Assembly (NCBI RefSeq): GCF_006539545.1
Contig: NZ_BJNF01000071.1
Span: 1-64,000 of the forward strand
DNA: 64,000 nucleotides
Source of the DNA: Nitrobacter winogradskyi
Lineage (GTDB): Bacteria > Pseudomonadota > Alphaproteobacteria > Rhizobiales > Xanthobacteraceae
Direction of reading: 5' to 3'
The first letter of the stretch is position 1; each line of letters starts with the position of its first letter. A program made the position numbers and the translations under genes. A model generated the notes under the pieces. That model saw nothing but the letters and a program-made list of their open reading frames with translations, was not told the DNA's origin and did not search any database. Shown one piece after another: positions 18,619 through 27,863 of this stretch.

Positions 18619-20495
18619 CCGCAATCGAGGTGAATGACTGGCGCATCGCCCTGGTTGGAACGCCCAACTGCGGCAAGACCGCCTTGTTCAACGCGCTGAC
18701 CGGCAGCCGGCAGAAGGTGGCCAACTACGCCGGCGTCACGGTGGAACGCAAGTCGGGAGTTTTGCGCACCGCATCCGGCCATCGCGTCGATCTGATCGAT
18801 CTGCCGGGGACTTATTCATTGCGGGGCCGCAGTCCGGACGAGGACATCACCCGCGACGTCATTCTCGGCAAGCTCGCGAGTGAAAGCCCGCCGGACTTTC
18901 TGCTCTGCGTGGCCGACGCCACCAACCTTCGCGTGGCGCTGCGCCTCGTGATCGAACTGAAGCGCGTCCACCGGCCGATGCTTCTGGTGCTGAACATGAT
19001 CGACATCGCGCGGCGGCGCGGCGTCGATATCGATCTCGACAAGCTCTCCGCCGAACTTGGCGTGCCAGTCGTCACATCGACCGCCGTGCGGCGCGGCGGC
19101 ATCGACGATCTGCTGGGCCGGATCGATGAGATCGCCGGAAAGCCGACCGCGGAAATCATCGCGAGCGACTGGACCGTGCCGGCTGCATCCGATTTGCGGG
19201 CGGCGCAGCGCGAGGCCGATCGCGTGATCCGCGCCGCGGTCAGCGAGCCGGCCAAGCCCGATACATGGACCACGCGGGTGGATGCCGTTCTGCTGCATCC
19301 GGTGTGGGGGATGGTCGCGCTGCTTCTTTTGTTGTTCGTGATGTTCCAGGCCGTGTTCGCCTGGGCCGAACCGGCGATGGAACTCATCAGCCAGGGGTTT
19401 GACGCGCTTGGCGCGTTCTCGGCGGCGATGCTGCCGGACGGACTGTTGCAGAGCTTCATTCAGAACGGCGTGATCTCCGGCGTCGGCAGCGTCATCGTGT
19501 TCCTGCCGCAGATCCTCATCCTGTTTCTGTTCATTCTGCTGCTCGAGGATCTCGGCTACATGGCGCGCGCGGCTTTCCTGATGGACCGCATCATGGGCGG
19601 GGCGGGGTTGCACGGACGCGCTTTCATCCCGCTGCTGTCGAGCTTCGCCTGCGCGATTCCGGGGATCATGGCGACGCGGGTGATCGACAACAAACGCGAT
19701 CGGCTGACTACCATCATGGTCGCGCCGCTGATGACCTGCTCGGCGCGCATCCCGGTCTACACCTTGATCATCGCGGCCTTCGTGCCGAACCAGCCGGTTC
19801 TGGGCGTGCTCGGATTGCAGGGGCTCGTGATGTTCGGGCTCTATGCGCTGGGGATATTCAGCGCGCTCGCCGTGTCGTTCGTGGCCAACCGCTTCTTCTG
19901 GCGTGATAGCGCGACGCCGCCCTTCATGCTGGAACTGCCGGATTACAAGCTGCCGCAGCTGCGCAGCGTGCTGATGAATCTCTACCAGCGCGCGATGGCG
20001 TTTTTGAAGCGCGCCGGCACGACGATCTTTTCGATGATGGTCCTGATCTGGTTCCTGGCGTCGTTCCCGCGTCCGCCGGAGGGCGCCACCGAGCCTGCGA
20101 TCGATTTCAGCCTTGCGGCGATGATCGGCCGCTGGATCGAACCGGTGCTCGCGCCGATCGGCTTCAACTGGCAGATCAGCGTCGCGCTGATTCCCGGCAT
20201 GGCGGCGCGCGAGGTGGCGGTGGCTTCGCTCGGCACCGTTTATGCGATCGAGGGAGGCAACGAGGCGGCGGAGCAGGTCGGGCAGATGCTGGCCGGTCAA
20301 TGGAGTTTCGCCACGGCGCTGGCTTTCCTCGCGTGGTATGTGTTTGCGCCGCAATGCGCTTCGACGCTTGCCGTCATCAAGCGCGAGACCGGCGGGTGGC
20401 GCTGGGTGCTGATCACATTCTTCTACATGCTGTCGATGGCTTATCTGGCGGCGTTCGTCACCTACCGCGTCGCGCTGGCGTTGGGTTGGGGCTGA
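18615..20495 (+). CDS. feoB: ferrous iron transport protein B (GTPase-permease)
   Basis: A 626-residue inner-membrane Fe(II) importer. The N-terminal G domain has VGTPNCGKTALFNALTG, DLPGTYSL and the base-specificity motif LNMID. The membrane part has the two Gate motifs, the first around LLEDLGYMARAAFLMDRIM and the second around FAPQCASTLAVIKRE, with about 8-10 hydrophobic spans. It is shorter than the E. coli protein (773) because the middle linker and tail are reduced, a usual feature in alphaproteobacteria. It is coupled to feoA; no feoC follows. Confidence 0.95.
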   Translation: MTAIEVNDWRIALVGTPNCGKTALFNALTGSRQKVANYAGVTVERKSGVLRTASGHRVDLIDLPGTYSLRGRSPDEDITRDVILGKLASESPPDFLLCVADATNLRVALRLVIELKRVHRPMLLVLNMIDIARRRGVDIDLDKLSAELGVPVVTSTAVRRGGIDDLLGRIDEIAGKPTAEIIASDWTVPAASDLRAAQREADRVIRAAVSEPAKPDTWTTRVDAVLLHPVWGMVALLLLLFVMFQAVFAWAEPAMELISQGFDALGAFSAAMLPDGLLQSFIQNGVISGVGSVIVFLPQILILFLFILLLEDLGYMARAAFLMDRIMGGAGLHGRAFIPLLSSFACAIPGIMATRVIDNKRDRLTTIMVAPLMTCSARIPVYTLIIAAFVPNQPVLGVLGLQGLVMFGLYALGIFSALAVSFVANRFFWRDSATPPFMLELPDYKLPQLRSVLMNLYQRAMAFLKRAGTTIFSMMVLIWFLASFPRPPEGATEPAIDFSLAAMIGRWIEPVLAPIGFNWQISVALIPGMAAREVAVASLGTVYAIEGGNEAAEQVGQMLAGQWSFATALAFLAWYVFAPQCASTLAVIKRETGGWRWVLITFFYMLSMAYLAAFVTYRVALALGWG

Positions 20496-20586
20496 TCGCC
20501 GGCTTCCGGTCGTGCTGGGAGCCTTTGCCAACTTTTAGGGTTCGGCCAACTTCAAGGGCTCTGGCGCCCGTCGCCACCGCGTGGAG

Positions 20587-20622
20587 CCTGAGTCTGAATG
20601 GCGACTTTCGCCGGAACTCAGG
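20587..20622. other. hairpin downstream of feoB
   Basis: CCTGAGT and ACTCAGG pair as outer arms, with GGCG/CGCC pairing inside. There is no T-run, so a terminator is not shown. Confidence 0.3.
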
Positions 20623-20704
20623 CGTACACGATGGCGTTACATAATCAGCGGCACCAAAGCGTTTCCAGTTCTGATGGACCAGAGGCGGCGCTTTTATAGT
20701 TTCG

Positions 20705-20785
20705 TTTGACGCGTTTTCTTCACGCGACCAGTACCCAGCCTTAGGGTTCACGCCCAAGGGCAACATGCTTCGCTCGAAAACGCTA
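20705..20785. repeat. dispersed palindromic repeat, family B (with insertion)
   Basis: TTGACGCGTTTTCTTCACGC and GCTTCGCTCGAAAACGCTAT are the two halves, separated by about 30 extra bases (20731-20765). It abuts the start of the next small gene. Confidence 0.7.
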
Positions 20786-20797
20786 TGGGAGAGTCTT

Positions 20798-21007
20798 ATG
20801 GCGCAAAATGACGGCGAGACGGACGACCGGAACCGGAAAACCAAGAAAGAACTGGATGAGGAACTCGATCGCGGTCTGGAGGAATCGTTCCCCGGGTCGG
20901 ATCCGTTGAGCGTTACCCAGCCGGCTCCCGCAAAACCTCCTGAGGAAAACCATCCCAAGGAAAAGCCTACCAAAGAAGAATCCACCAAGGATCAGACCAA
21001 GAACTAG
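20798..21007 (+). CDS. small, highly charged hypothetical protein
   Basis: A 69-residue soluble protein starting at ATG 20798 after GGGAGAG. The first half is acidic/basic and helical and includes ELDEELDRGLEESFPGSDPL, a motif I associate with a small conserved alphaproteobacterial family. The second half is a disordered Lys/Glu/Pro tail. An ATG at 20765 is in frame but lies inside the family B repeat, so it is rejected. The gene is bracketed on both sides by family B repeats. Function unknown; stress-related small protein is only a guess. Confidence 0.6.
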   Translation: MAQNDGETDDRNRKTKKELDEELDRGLEESFPGSDPLSVTQPAPAKPPEENHPKEKPTKEESTKDQTKN

Positions 21008-21097
21008 AGCATTTTCGAGCGAAGTGGACACCGGTTCGCGTGAAGAAGACGCGGCAAACAAATCATGGAGCCCCGCTTCCGATTCTATCAGAAGCGG
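21008..21097. repeat. family B repeat followed by family C hairpin
   Basis: GAGCATTTTCGAGCGAAGTG..CCGGTTCGCGTGAAGAAG (21008-21050) is followed at 21073-21097 by the CCGCTTCCGATT/TATCAGAAGCGG hairpin. It begins inside the stop region of the small charged protein gene. The remaining 246 bp up to glmM show no gene. Confidence 0.75.
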
Positions 21098-21343
21098 AAA
21101 GGCTTTAGGCGGACGTCATTGGAGATTTCCCTCGAAAAAGGGGGCGGGTTCCGATGTTGATATGCAAAGGGTTGCACGGGCCTTTTCCCCCACAATTCCG
21201 GTAACGGTTCATTATATTTTTTGAAGTCGTGTTATCTCTTGTGACGGTATAAGCGCGTCGAGCGAGATACTTGACGTCCTAAGGATTCGACGAGCCGGCC
21301 TCAAGCGCGGCGGCGAGCATTCTGGCACGTCGTTGGGGGGAAA

Positions 21344-22690
21344 ATGAGCCGCAGGTATTTTGGAACCGACGGAATTCGCGGCCGAGCCAACGGCTTGATC
21401 ACGCCGGAACTGGCGATGAAGGTTGGACAGGCGGCCGGGCTGGTGTTTCAGCGCGGCGAGCATCGTCATCGCGTCGTGATCGGTAAGGATACCCGGTTAT
21501 CCGGCTACATGATCGAATACGCGCTGGTCGCGGGCTTTACCTCTGTTGGCATGGATGTGCTGCTGCTTGGTCCGATGCCGACGCCGGCGGTCGCGATGCT
21601 GACCAAGTCCATGCGTGCCGATCTCGGCGTCATGATTTCAGCCTCGCACAACCTTTTCGAGGACAACGGCATCAAGATGTTCGGCCCGCGTGGCTTCAAG
21701 CTGTCCGACGAGGTCGAAAAGAAGATCGAGCAGCTGCTCGATGAAAACCTCGACAAGAAGCTCGCGCAGAGCAGGAATCTGGGCCGTGCCCGCCGCATCG
21801 ACGGCGTGCACGATCGCTATATCGAATTCGCCAAGCGCACGCTGCCACGCGAACTGAGCCTCGAGGGGTTGCGGGTCGTGGTCGATTGCGCCCACGGTGC
21901 GGCATACAAAGTGGTGCCGGAGGCGTTATGGGAACTGGGCGCGGATGTGGTTCCGATCGGCGTCGAACCCGATGGTCTCAATATCAATAAGGAATGCGGC
22001 TCCACCGCGCCGGAAGCGCTGTGCCGCAAGGTCCGTGAAATGCGCGGCGATATCGGCATCGCGCTCGACGGTGACGCCGACCGCGTCATCATCGTCGACG
22101 AACGGGGCCATGTCGTCGATGGCGATCAGCTTCTCGCCGTGATCGCCGAGAGCTGGAAGGAAGACGGCCGGTTGACCAGTCCCGGGATTGTCGCGACCGT
22201 GATGTCGAATCTCGGTCTTGAGCGGTTCCTGAAGGATCGCGAACTGTCGCTGGTGCGGACACCTGTCGGCGACCGCTACGTGCTCGAGCAGATGCTGAAG
22301 CAGGGCTACAATCTCGGCGGTGAGCAATCAGGACACATCATCCTGTCCGACTATGCGACCACTGGAGACGGATTCGTGTCCGCGCTTCAGGTTCTTGCCG
22401 TGGTGCAGAAGCTGGGACGTCCGGTCTCGCAAGTCTGCCATAAGTTCGAGCCGCTGCCGCAGATATTGAAGAACTTCCGTTACCGCAACGGCAAGCCGCT
22501 GGATCGCGCGGAGGTGAAGTCCGCCATTACGGCGGGCGAGAAGCGCCTCAATGGCCATGGGCGGCTGTTGGTCCGCTCTTCGGGGACCGAGCCCGTCATT
22601 CGCGTCATGGGCGAGGGCGATGACCGTATCCTGGTCGAGGAGGTTGTGGACACGATCGTTTCTGCGCTGGGCAATCCGGCGGTGGCGTGA
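21344..22690 (+). CDS. glmM: phosphoglucosamine mutase
   Basis: Interconverts glucosamine 6-phosphate and glucosamine 1-phosphate for UDP-GlcNAc and hence peptidoglycan and LPS. The 448-residue protein opens with [14 protein letters not shown]. The phosphoserine is Ser101 in ISASHN, the Mg loop is DGDADR, and the sugar and phosphate loops GEQSGH and [12 protein letters not shown] are present. It is alone here; the common ftsH/folP neighbours are absent. Confidence 0.95.
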   Translation: MSRRYFGTDGIRGRANGLITPELAMKVGQAAGLVFQRGEHRHRVVIGKDTRLSGYMIEYALVAGFTSVGMDVLLLGPMPTPAVAMLTKSMRADLGVMISASHNLFEDNGIKMFGPRGFKLSDEVEKKIEQLLDENLDKKLAQSRNLGRARRIDGVHDRYIEFAKRTLPRELSLEGLRVVVDCAHGAAYKVVPEALWELGADVVPIGVEPDGLNINKECGSTAPEALCRKVREMRGDIGIALDGDADRVIIVDERGHVVDGDQLLAVIAESWKEDGRLTSPGIVATVMSNLGLERFLKDRELSLVRTPVGDRYVLEQMLKQGYNLGGEQSGHIILSDYATTGDGFVSALQVLAVVQKLGRPVSQVCHKFEPLPQILKNFRYRNGKPLDRAEVKSAITAGEKRLNGHGRLLVRSSGTEPVIRVMGEGDDRILVEEVVDTIVSALGNPAVA

Positions 22691-22866
22691 AAGCCGGGGA
22701 ACCGGAACCTCGACCGTCAAGCTCTGGCGGACATTCCGGATGCGTATACGTCCCTGCTAATGTAACCGGTCGTGGGTTTGCAGGGCCGGTATCTCATCGT
22801 GATGATTTTCCACTGCTGACGGAATCAGAAACGGGCTCCATGATCCGGGGCTCGCTGATTGGATCT

Positions 22867-22914
22867 GGCGTGTTCCTTCACGCGAACCGGTTTCCACCTC
22901 GCTTGAAAACGCTA
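22867..22914. repeat. dispersed palindromic repeat, family B
   Basis: GGCGTGTTCCTTCACGCGAA and CACCTCGCTTGAAAACGCTA match the reverse orientation of the copy at 38081. It lies 37 bases before the MFS gene start. Confidence 0.7.
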
Positions 22915-22950
22915 TAACAGGCGGGGGTTGCAACAACCGGAAAACCGCCC

Positions 22951-24195
22951 GTGGACAAGCCTGTCATCTCCGAGGAAACGCTGGTCGCACCGGTCGTGAT
23001 TCCCGGGATCGCGGAAAAGGCGGCCACGGGTCCCGCCTATATCGTGCTGGGCGGGATCAGCTTCTCGCATTTTCTCAACGACACCATGCAGTCGCTGATC
23101 CCATCGGTCTATCCAATCCTGAAGGAGAATTACGCGCTCGACTTCGCGCAGATCGGAATGATCACGCTGGCGTTTCAGGTGACGGCTTCGCTGCTGCAAC
23201 CCGTGGTCGGCTACATTACGGACAGCAAGCCTCAGCCATTCTCGCTCGCGGTCGGCATGGGGTCTACGTTCGTGGGATTGTTGCTGCTGAGCGGTGCTCA
23301 TACCTACGCCATGATTCTTGTTGCCGCCGCGCTGATCGGCCTTGGCTCCGCGGTGTTTCACCCGGAGTCCGCGCGCATCGCGCGGATGGCGTCCGGCGGC
23401 CGTTATGGCTTCGCGCAATCGGTTTTTCAGGTCGGAGGAAATTTCGGCGCGGCGATGGGGCCGCTCCTGGCGGCTCTCATCATCGTGCCGTTCGGGCAGC
23501 CGAGCATCGCGTGGTTTTCGTCGATCGCCTTTGTCGCGATCGTGCTGCTGGTTCAGATCGGCCGCTGGTACAAGCCGAGGATTGTGCCTCGCAAGAGTAC
23601 GGCGCATATCCGGTCGCCGGAGGCGCCGACGCGCGCACGAACCGCGGTCGCACTCGCGGTCCTGATCGTGCTGGTGTTCTCGAAGTTCATCTACATGTCG
23701 AGCCTGACGAGCTATTACACTTTCTATCTGATCGAGAAGTTTCATGTCTCGACGCAGACATCACAGCTTTTGCTGTTCGTGTTTCTCGGCGCCGTCGCCA
23801 TTGGCGTGTATTTCGGTGGTCCGATCGGCGATCGCTTTGGACGCCGCTATGTGATCTGGCTGTCGATTCTCGGTGTGTTGCCGTTCACGCTGCTGCTGCC
23901 GTTTGCGAATCTCGCCGGCACGGTCGCGCTGACCGTTATTATCGGCGTCATCCTTTCGTCCGCGATGCCCGCGATCATCGTCTTCGCGCAGGAATTGATG
24001 CCGCACCGGCTCGGCATGATCTCAGGCATGTTTTTCGGGTTCGCGTTCGGCGCGGCGGGACTTGGTGCCGCGCTGCTGGGCGAGGTCGCGGATGCGAGGG
24101 GCATCGAGTTTGTCTATCGGGTCTGTGCGTTCCTGCCGGCGATCGGGCTGCTGGCGATGTTCCTGCCGAAAATGCCGAAAACCCGGCACGTGTAA
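22951..24195 (+). CDS. fsr: MFS exporter, fosmidomycin-resistance (Fsr) type
   Basis: A 414-residue inner-membrane protein with about 12 hydrophobic spans, opened by a GTG start. The block ISFSHFLNDTMQSLIPSVYP is characteristic of the Fsr subgroup of major facilitator proteins, and IGDRFGRRYVI in the central loop is the MFS motif A copy. Members export fosmidomycin and possibly other small phosphonates or metabolites by proton antiport. The native substrate here is unknown. It is preceded by a repeat and followed by an unrelated gene, so it is a single unit. Confidence 0.85.
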   Translation: MDKPVISEETLVAPVVIPGIAEKAATGPAYIVLGGISFSHFLNDTMQSLIPSVYPILKENYALDFAQIGMITLAFQVTASLLQPVVGYITDSKPQPFSLAVGMGSTFVGLLLLSGAHTYAMILVAAALIGLGSAVFHPESARIARMASGGRYGFAQSVFQVGGNFGAAMGPLLAALIIVPFGQPSIAWFSSIAFVAIVLLVQIGRWYKPRIVPRKSTAHIRSPEAPTRARTAVALAVLIVLVFSKFIYMSSLTSYYTFYLIEKFHVSTQTSQLLLFVFLGAVAIGVYFGGPIGDRFGRRYVIWLSILGVLPFTLLLPFANLAGTVALTVIIGVILSSAMPAIIVFAQELMPHRLGMISGMFFGFAFGAAGLGAALLGEVADARGIEFVYRVCAFLPAIGLLAMFLPKMPKTRHV

Positions 24196-24282
24196 ACGCC
24201 GCCGCATGATGAACTTGCGTTGGCAGCCACCCGCTCACCGCGCCGAAAGAAACTCACCGAAAATCAACCTTAAAAATTAGGG

Positions 24283-24297
24283 TTAAGCAGCTCTTAA
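24283..24297. promoter_or_regulatory. candidate CtrA binding site
   Basis: TTAA-gcagctc-TTAA matches the TTAA-N7-TTAA form of the CtrA cell-cycle regulator site, with further TTAA steps just upstream. It lies 73 bases before the outer-membrane protein start. Inference from motif only. Confidence 0.4.
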
Positions 24298-24369
24298 GTA
24301 TTCGGTGTCATCGTCCCTCCTAAATCGGATTGGGGCAGCGTTGCCTCACGGCACAAAGGGACGAAACCG

Positions 24370-25227
24370 ATGCGTAGTGTAAAATTGCTCGTCGCCGCCG
24401 GAGCGGCATCACTGTTCACATCGGCCGCGTTCGCCGCCGACCTGCCCATCGCGCCTCCGCCTCCGCCATACTTCGTCCCGCCGATCGTCGATTTCGGCGG
24501 CTGGTATCTGCGAGGCGATATCGGATTCAGCAACCAGCGTGTGCGCGACATTGCGATGGCGGACGGCCGCAACGCGCAACTCCTGTCGCAGCAACAGACG
24601 ACAGCTTTTGACACCGCCGGCATCTACGGCGTCGGCGTCGGCTATCAGTTCAACAACTGGTTCCGTGGCGATATCACCGGACAGTATCGCGGCAACGCGA
24701 ACTTCAAGGGCACCGATGTCCTGACTTATCCGGCCGGCGGCGGCATCGTCGGAACGGGCGTCAACAACTACGGCGCCACCAAGTCGGAATGGCTGGTGCT
24801 GGCGAATGCCTATGTCGATCTGGGCACCTGGTGGGGCATCACTCCGTTCATCGGCGCCGGTGTCGGCGCGGCGCGGGTGAACATCGCGAATTACACTGAC
24901 ACAGGCCTGGTCAACCACAACGGATTCGGCTTTGGCGCGTTTCCGAGCGTCGCAGTCGCGCCGGCGGCCTCGACATGGAATTTCGCCTGGGCCGCGCATG
25001 CCGGTCTCGCCTACCAGGTCACTCCGGGCCTGGCACTCGAACTGGGCTACAGCTACGTCAATCTCGGCAGGGGCACGACCGGTCCGGTTTCGACCTATAC
25101 CGGGTTCACTCGTGGCGTTCCGATGCAGTTCAACGATATCACCTCGCATGACTTGAGACTCGGTGTACGCTGGTACTTCAACAGCATGCCGGCCTATGCG
25201 CCGCCGCCGCTTGTGACCAAGGGCTGA
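24370..25227 (+). CDS. outer-membrane beta-barrel protein, Omp25/Omp31-like
   Basis: A 285-residue porin-like protein. Residues 1-22 are a signal peptide ending AFAA, followed by a Pro-rich link (DLPIAPPPPPYFVPP). The rest alternates polar and hydrophobic residues, with strand signatures such as FGGWYLRGDIGFSNQ and YQVTPGLALELGYSYVNLG, and ends with a barrel-closing strand LRLGVRWYF, though about 15 residues follow it. This is the common surface antigen family of Rhizobiales. A candidate CtrA site lies upstream and a strong terminator downstream. Confidence 0.85.
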   Translation: MRSVKLLVAAGAASLFTSAAFAADLPIAPPPPPYFVPPIVDFGGWYLRGDIGFSNQRVRDIAMADGRNAQLLSQQQTTAFDTAGIYGVGVGYQFNNWFRGDITGQYRGNANFKGTDVLTYPAGGGIVGTGVNNYGATKSEWLVLANAYVDLGTWWGITPFIGAGVGAARVNIANYTDTGLVNHNGFGFGAFPSVAVAPAASTWNFAWAAHAGLAYQVTPGLALELGYSYVNLGRGTTGPVSTYTGFTRGVPMQFNDITSHDLRLGVRWYFNSMPAYAPPPLVTKG

Positions 25228-25253
25228 GCCTTATCCTCATCTTGACGATTCTT

Positions 25254-25286
25254 AACGGCGCGGGATTTCCCGCGCCGTTTTGTTTT
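25254..25286 (+). terminator. rho-independent terminator of the outer-membrane protein gene
   Basis: AACGGCGCGGGA and TCCCGCGCCGTT pair perfectly with a TT loop, followed by TTGTTTT. Confidence 0.9.
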
Positions 25287-25434
25287 CATGCGCTCGTTTC
25301 CGACTGCCGCAAGAGGCCGCGCACGCCAATATTTTGTCGGCAATGTAAACGCATCACCCCACGCAACAACCATTGGTTAAGGTTAACAGGCGATGATCGC
25401 GATCATTCAAGTTGTGGTCGATGGAGCGTTCACG

Positions 25435-26265
25435 ATGCGTAGACTTCTGCTGGCGGCGGTCATTTGCGGAGCAGCGCAGGGCGCGTACGCAGCTGATATG
25501 CCCGATGACCTTCCATTCTTGCGCGGATCGCAGCCGCCGAGCCTCAGCACGGTGCGGACGGTGTGGCAGGGCTTTTATATCGGCGGACAGGCGAGCTATG
25601 GCTCGGCCGACATGGATTTCAAGAATTCCGGAAAAGAGTTACTGGAGCGATTGCTGAACAACGTCGATATCGAAAGTCAGTATCATCTTTCGACCTGGCC
25701 ATTGGGCCAAAAGACATCGACCCAGAACGAGGGGTTTGGTGGGTTCCTCGGCTACAACCTGCAGTCGGAGGATGTCGTCTACGGCGTCGAACTCAACTAC
25801 ACTCATGGCAAGTTCTTCGGTGCATCGGGCGGAAGCCAGGGCCGATCGTTCAATTACCCGACCGATTATCTGACGTCGGCGTTCGTACAATCGAACGCCT
25901 CTATGCAGATCACGGATTTTGGTTCGCTCCGGGTCCGTGCGGGGTATTCGTTCGGCTGCTTCCTGCCGTACGCCTTTGGCGGCGTCGCGATGGGGCGGGC
26001 CGATATCCAGCGTAACGTAAGTTACAGTTCGCGCTATCAGTATGTCGGTACGCAGATTCCACCGCTTCCCAATCTGGCAGGAGCTGGCTCCTTGTCCGAT
26101 AACGCCAACGCGCATTTCATCTACGGCTACGCAGCCGGCCTTGGCATCGATATGATGATTGTCGATGGTCTGTTCCTGCGTGCCGAGTGGGAATTCCTGC
26201 GGTTCACGGCGCCGGTGGATACCATCGTCAACACCGTGCGCGCTGGCGCGGGCTACAGGTTCTGA
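25435..26265 (+). CDS. outer-membrane beta-barrel protein, second copy
   Basis: A 276-residue exported protein of the same broad family as its upstream neighbour but clearly divergent. The signal peptide is residues 1-20 (MRRLLLAAVICGAAQGAYAA) and the chain ends with the barrel-closing strand TVRAGAGYRF. ATG 25435 is chosen because GGAG sits 8 bases upstream and the signal peptide starts there; the frame is open from 25393. TTAA half-sites (25377 and 25383) upstream could bind CtrA. It has its own promoter region since a terminator precedes it. Confidence 0.8.
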   Translation: MRRLLLAAVICGAAQGAYAADMPDDLPFLRGSQPPSLSTVRTVWQGFYIGGQASYGSADMDFKNSGKELLERLLNNVDIESQYHLSTWPLGQKTSTQNEGFGGFLGYNLQSEDVVYGVELNYTHGKFFGASGGSQGRSFNYPTDYLTSAFVQSNASMQITDFGSLRVRAGYSFGCFLPYAFGGVAMGRADIQRNVSYSSRYQYVGTQIPPLPNLAGAGSLSDNANAHFIYGYAAGLGIDMMIVDGLFLRAEWEFLRFTAPVDTIVNTVRAGAGYRF

Positions 26266-26390
26266 TCCCGGCGTGCCTGACGGTGCGAAGGCGGCTATTA
26301 GCGTAGCAGGTCTTGGCGCGGTGGTCAGGCGTTGCTGCCGGGAATATTCTTGACGAAATCGCCTGATTCCCATATCCACGGCGGCGGGAC

Positions 26391-26430
26391 ACCTCCCCCC
26401 AACGGGAGGCTTGCTATCTGGAAGGATAGA
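26391..26430 (+). promoter_or_regulatory. candidate serC leader RNA
   Basis: Two hairpins lie directly before serC. CCTCCC (26392-26397) pairs with GGGAGG (26404-26409). CTATC (26414-26418) pairs with GATAG (26425-26429) around the loop TGGAAG, which is the ribosome binding site, three bases before the ATG. The layout fits my recollection of the serC RNA motif described in alphaproteobacteria. A covariance-model search would settle it. Confidence 0.55.
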
Positions 26431-26432
26431 TC

Positions 26433-27605
26433 ATGACCGTTGCGAAGCCCGCTTCGCGGCCCGATGTGCCGCATTTTTCTTCCGGCCCTTGCGCCAAGCG
26501 CCCCGGCTGGACCCCCCAAAATCTCAAGGACGCGGTTCTCGGCCGTTCGCATCGTGCGAAGATCGGCAAGGCGCGCCTGAAACTCGCGATCGATCTGACG
26601 CGTGAGGTTCTGGAGATTCCGGCCGATTACAAAATCGGCATCGTGCCGGCATCCGACACCGGCGCGGTCGAGATGGCCTTATGGTCGCTGCTCGGTGCGC
26701 GCCCGGTGACGGCGATCGCCTGGGAGTCTTTCGGCGAGGGCTGGATCACCGATGTCATCAAGCAGTTGAAGCTGAAGGACGTCACCAAGCTCACCGCGGG
26801 TTATGGCGAGATTCCCGATCTCGCCAAGGCCGACCCCGCCTCCGATATCGTCTTCACCTGGAACGGAACCACGTCCGGCGTGCGCGTGCCGAATGCCGAC
26901 TGGATCAGCGCCACGCGTGAGGGTCTCACGATTTGCGACGCGACGTCAGCCGCTTTCGCGCAGCCGCTCGATTGGGCCAAGCTCGATGTCGTGACCTTCT
27001 CCTGGCAGAAGGCGCTGGGCGGCGAGGCGGCGCATGGCATGTTGATCCTGAGCCCGCGCGCCGTGGCCCGGCTTGAGAGCTACACGCCGCCGTGGCCGAT
27101 GCCGAAGATTTTCCGCATGACCAAGGGTGGCAAGCTGATCGACGGCATCTTCGCTGGCGAGACCATCAATACGCCGTCGATGCTGTGCGTCGAGGACTAT
27201 CTCGATGCGCTGAACTGGGCCAAGTCGGTTGGCGGTCTGAAGGGCATGATCGCGCGCGCCGATGCCAACACCAGGGTGTTGAGCGACTGGGTTGCGAAGA
27301 CGCCGTGGATCGATTTCCTCGCGGCCGATCCGGCGATCCGGTCCAACACGTCAGTCTGCCTGAAGGTCATTGACCCCACGATCGCCTCCTTGCCTGCGGA
27401 TGCGCAAGCTGATTTCGCCAAGAAGCTCGTCGCCGCAATTGAGAAAGAAGGCGCCGGTTATGATTTCGGGTACTACCGTGATGCGCCGCCGGGCCTGCGG
27501 ATCTGGTGCGGCGCCACGGTGGAAGCGAGCAATGTCGCGCTGCTGACGCAATGGATCGACTGGGCCTTCGCCGAGACCAAGGCCTCGCTTGCGAAAGCGG
27601 CTTAG
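26433..27605 (+). CDS. serC: phosphoserine aminotransferase
   Basis: Transaminates 3-phosphohydroxypyruvate to phosphoserine in serine synthesis. The 390-residue protein begins with the family motif [14 protein letters not shown], has the PLP lysine in [15 protein letters not shown], and [20 protein letters not shown]. This is the alphaproteobacterial form. It is followed after 258 bases by serA, the preceding step, on the same strand, but a repeat separates them so cotranscription is uncertain. A candidate RNA leader overlaps the ribosome binding site. Confidence 0.95.
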   Translation: MTVAKPASRPDVPHFSSGPCAKRPGWTPQNLKDAVLGRSHRAKIGKARLKLAIDLTREVLEIPADYKIGIVPASDTGAVEMALWSLLGARPVTAIAWESFGEGWITDVIKQLKLKDVTKLTAGYGEIPDLAKADPASDIVFTWNGTTSGVRVPNADWISATREGLTICDATSAAFAQPLDWAKLDVVTFSWQKALGGEAAHGMLILSPRAVARLESYTPPWPMPKIFRMTKGGKLIDGIFAGETINTPSMLCVEDYLDALNWAKSVGGLKGMIARADANTRVLSDWVAKTPWIDFLAADPAIRSNTSVCLKVIDPTIASLPADAQADFAKKLVAAIEKEGAGYDFGYYRDAPPGLRIWCGATVEASNVALLTQWIDWAFAETKASLAKAA

Positions 27606-27761
27606 TTCCGAAGCTGAATGCTTCTTTCTCGTCTTATAGCGAGAGAGGTGATCGAACGAAGCGAGGGCGGGTGAGGGGATCCTTTCCTGTTCTGCTTCAG
27701 GCTTCACGACTTCAAGTCGCACCGTTTCGGGTCTCATCAGGCTCCATCTCGTTTCACTCAC

Positions 27762-27834
27762 CGTCGTCACGGCCGGGCTTTGCCCGGCCATCCATCCTCA
27801 AAGATGGATCCGCAGGTCGAGCCCGCGGATGACG
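27762..27834. repeat. dispersed repeat between serC and serA
   Basis: CGTCGTCACGGCCGGGCTTT, GCCCGGCCATCCATC and GATCCGCAGGTCGAGCCCGC form GC-rich hairpins of a repeat widespread in this family. It ends about 30 bases before the serA start. Confidence 0.6.
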
Positions 27835-27863
27835 CCTACATCGGCATCAACGGATCACATCCC

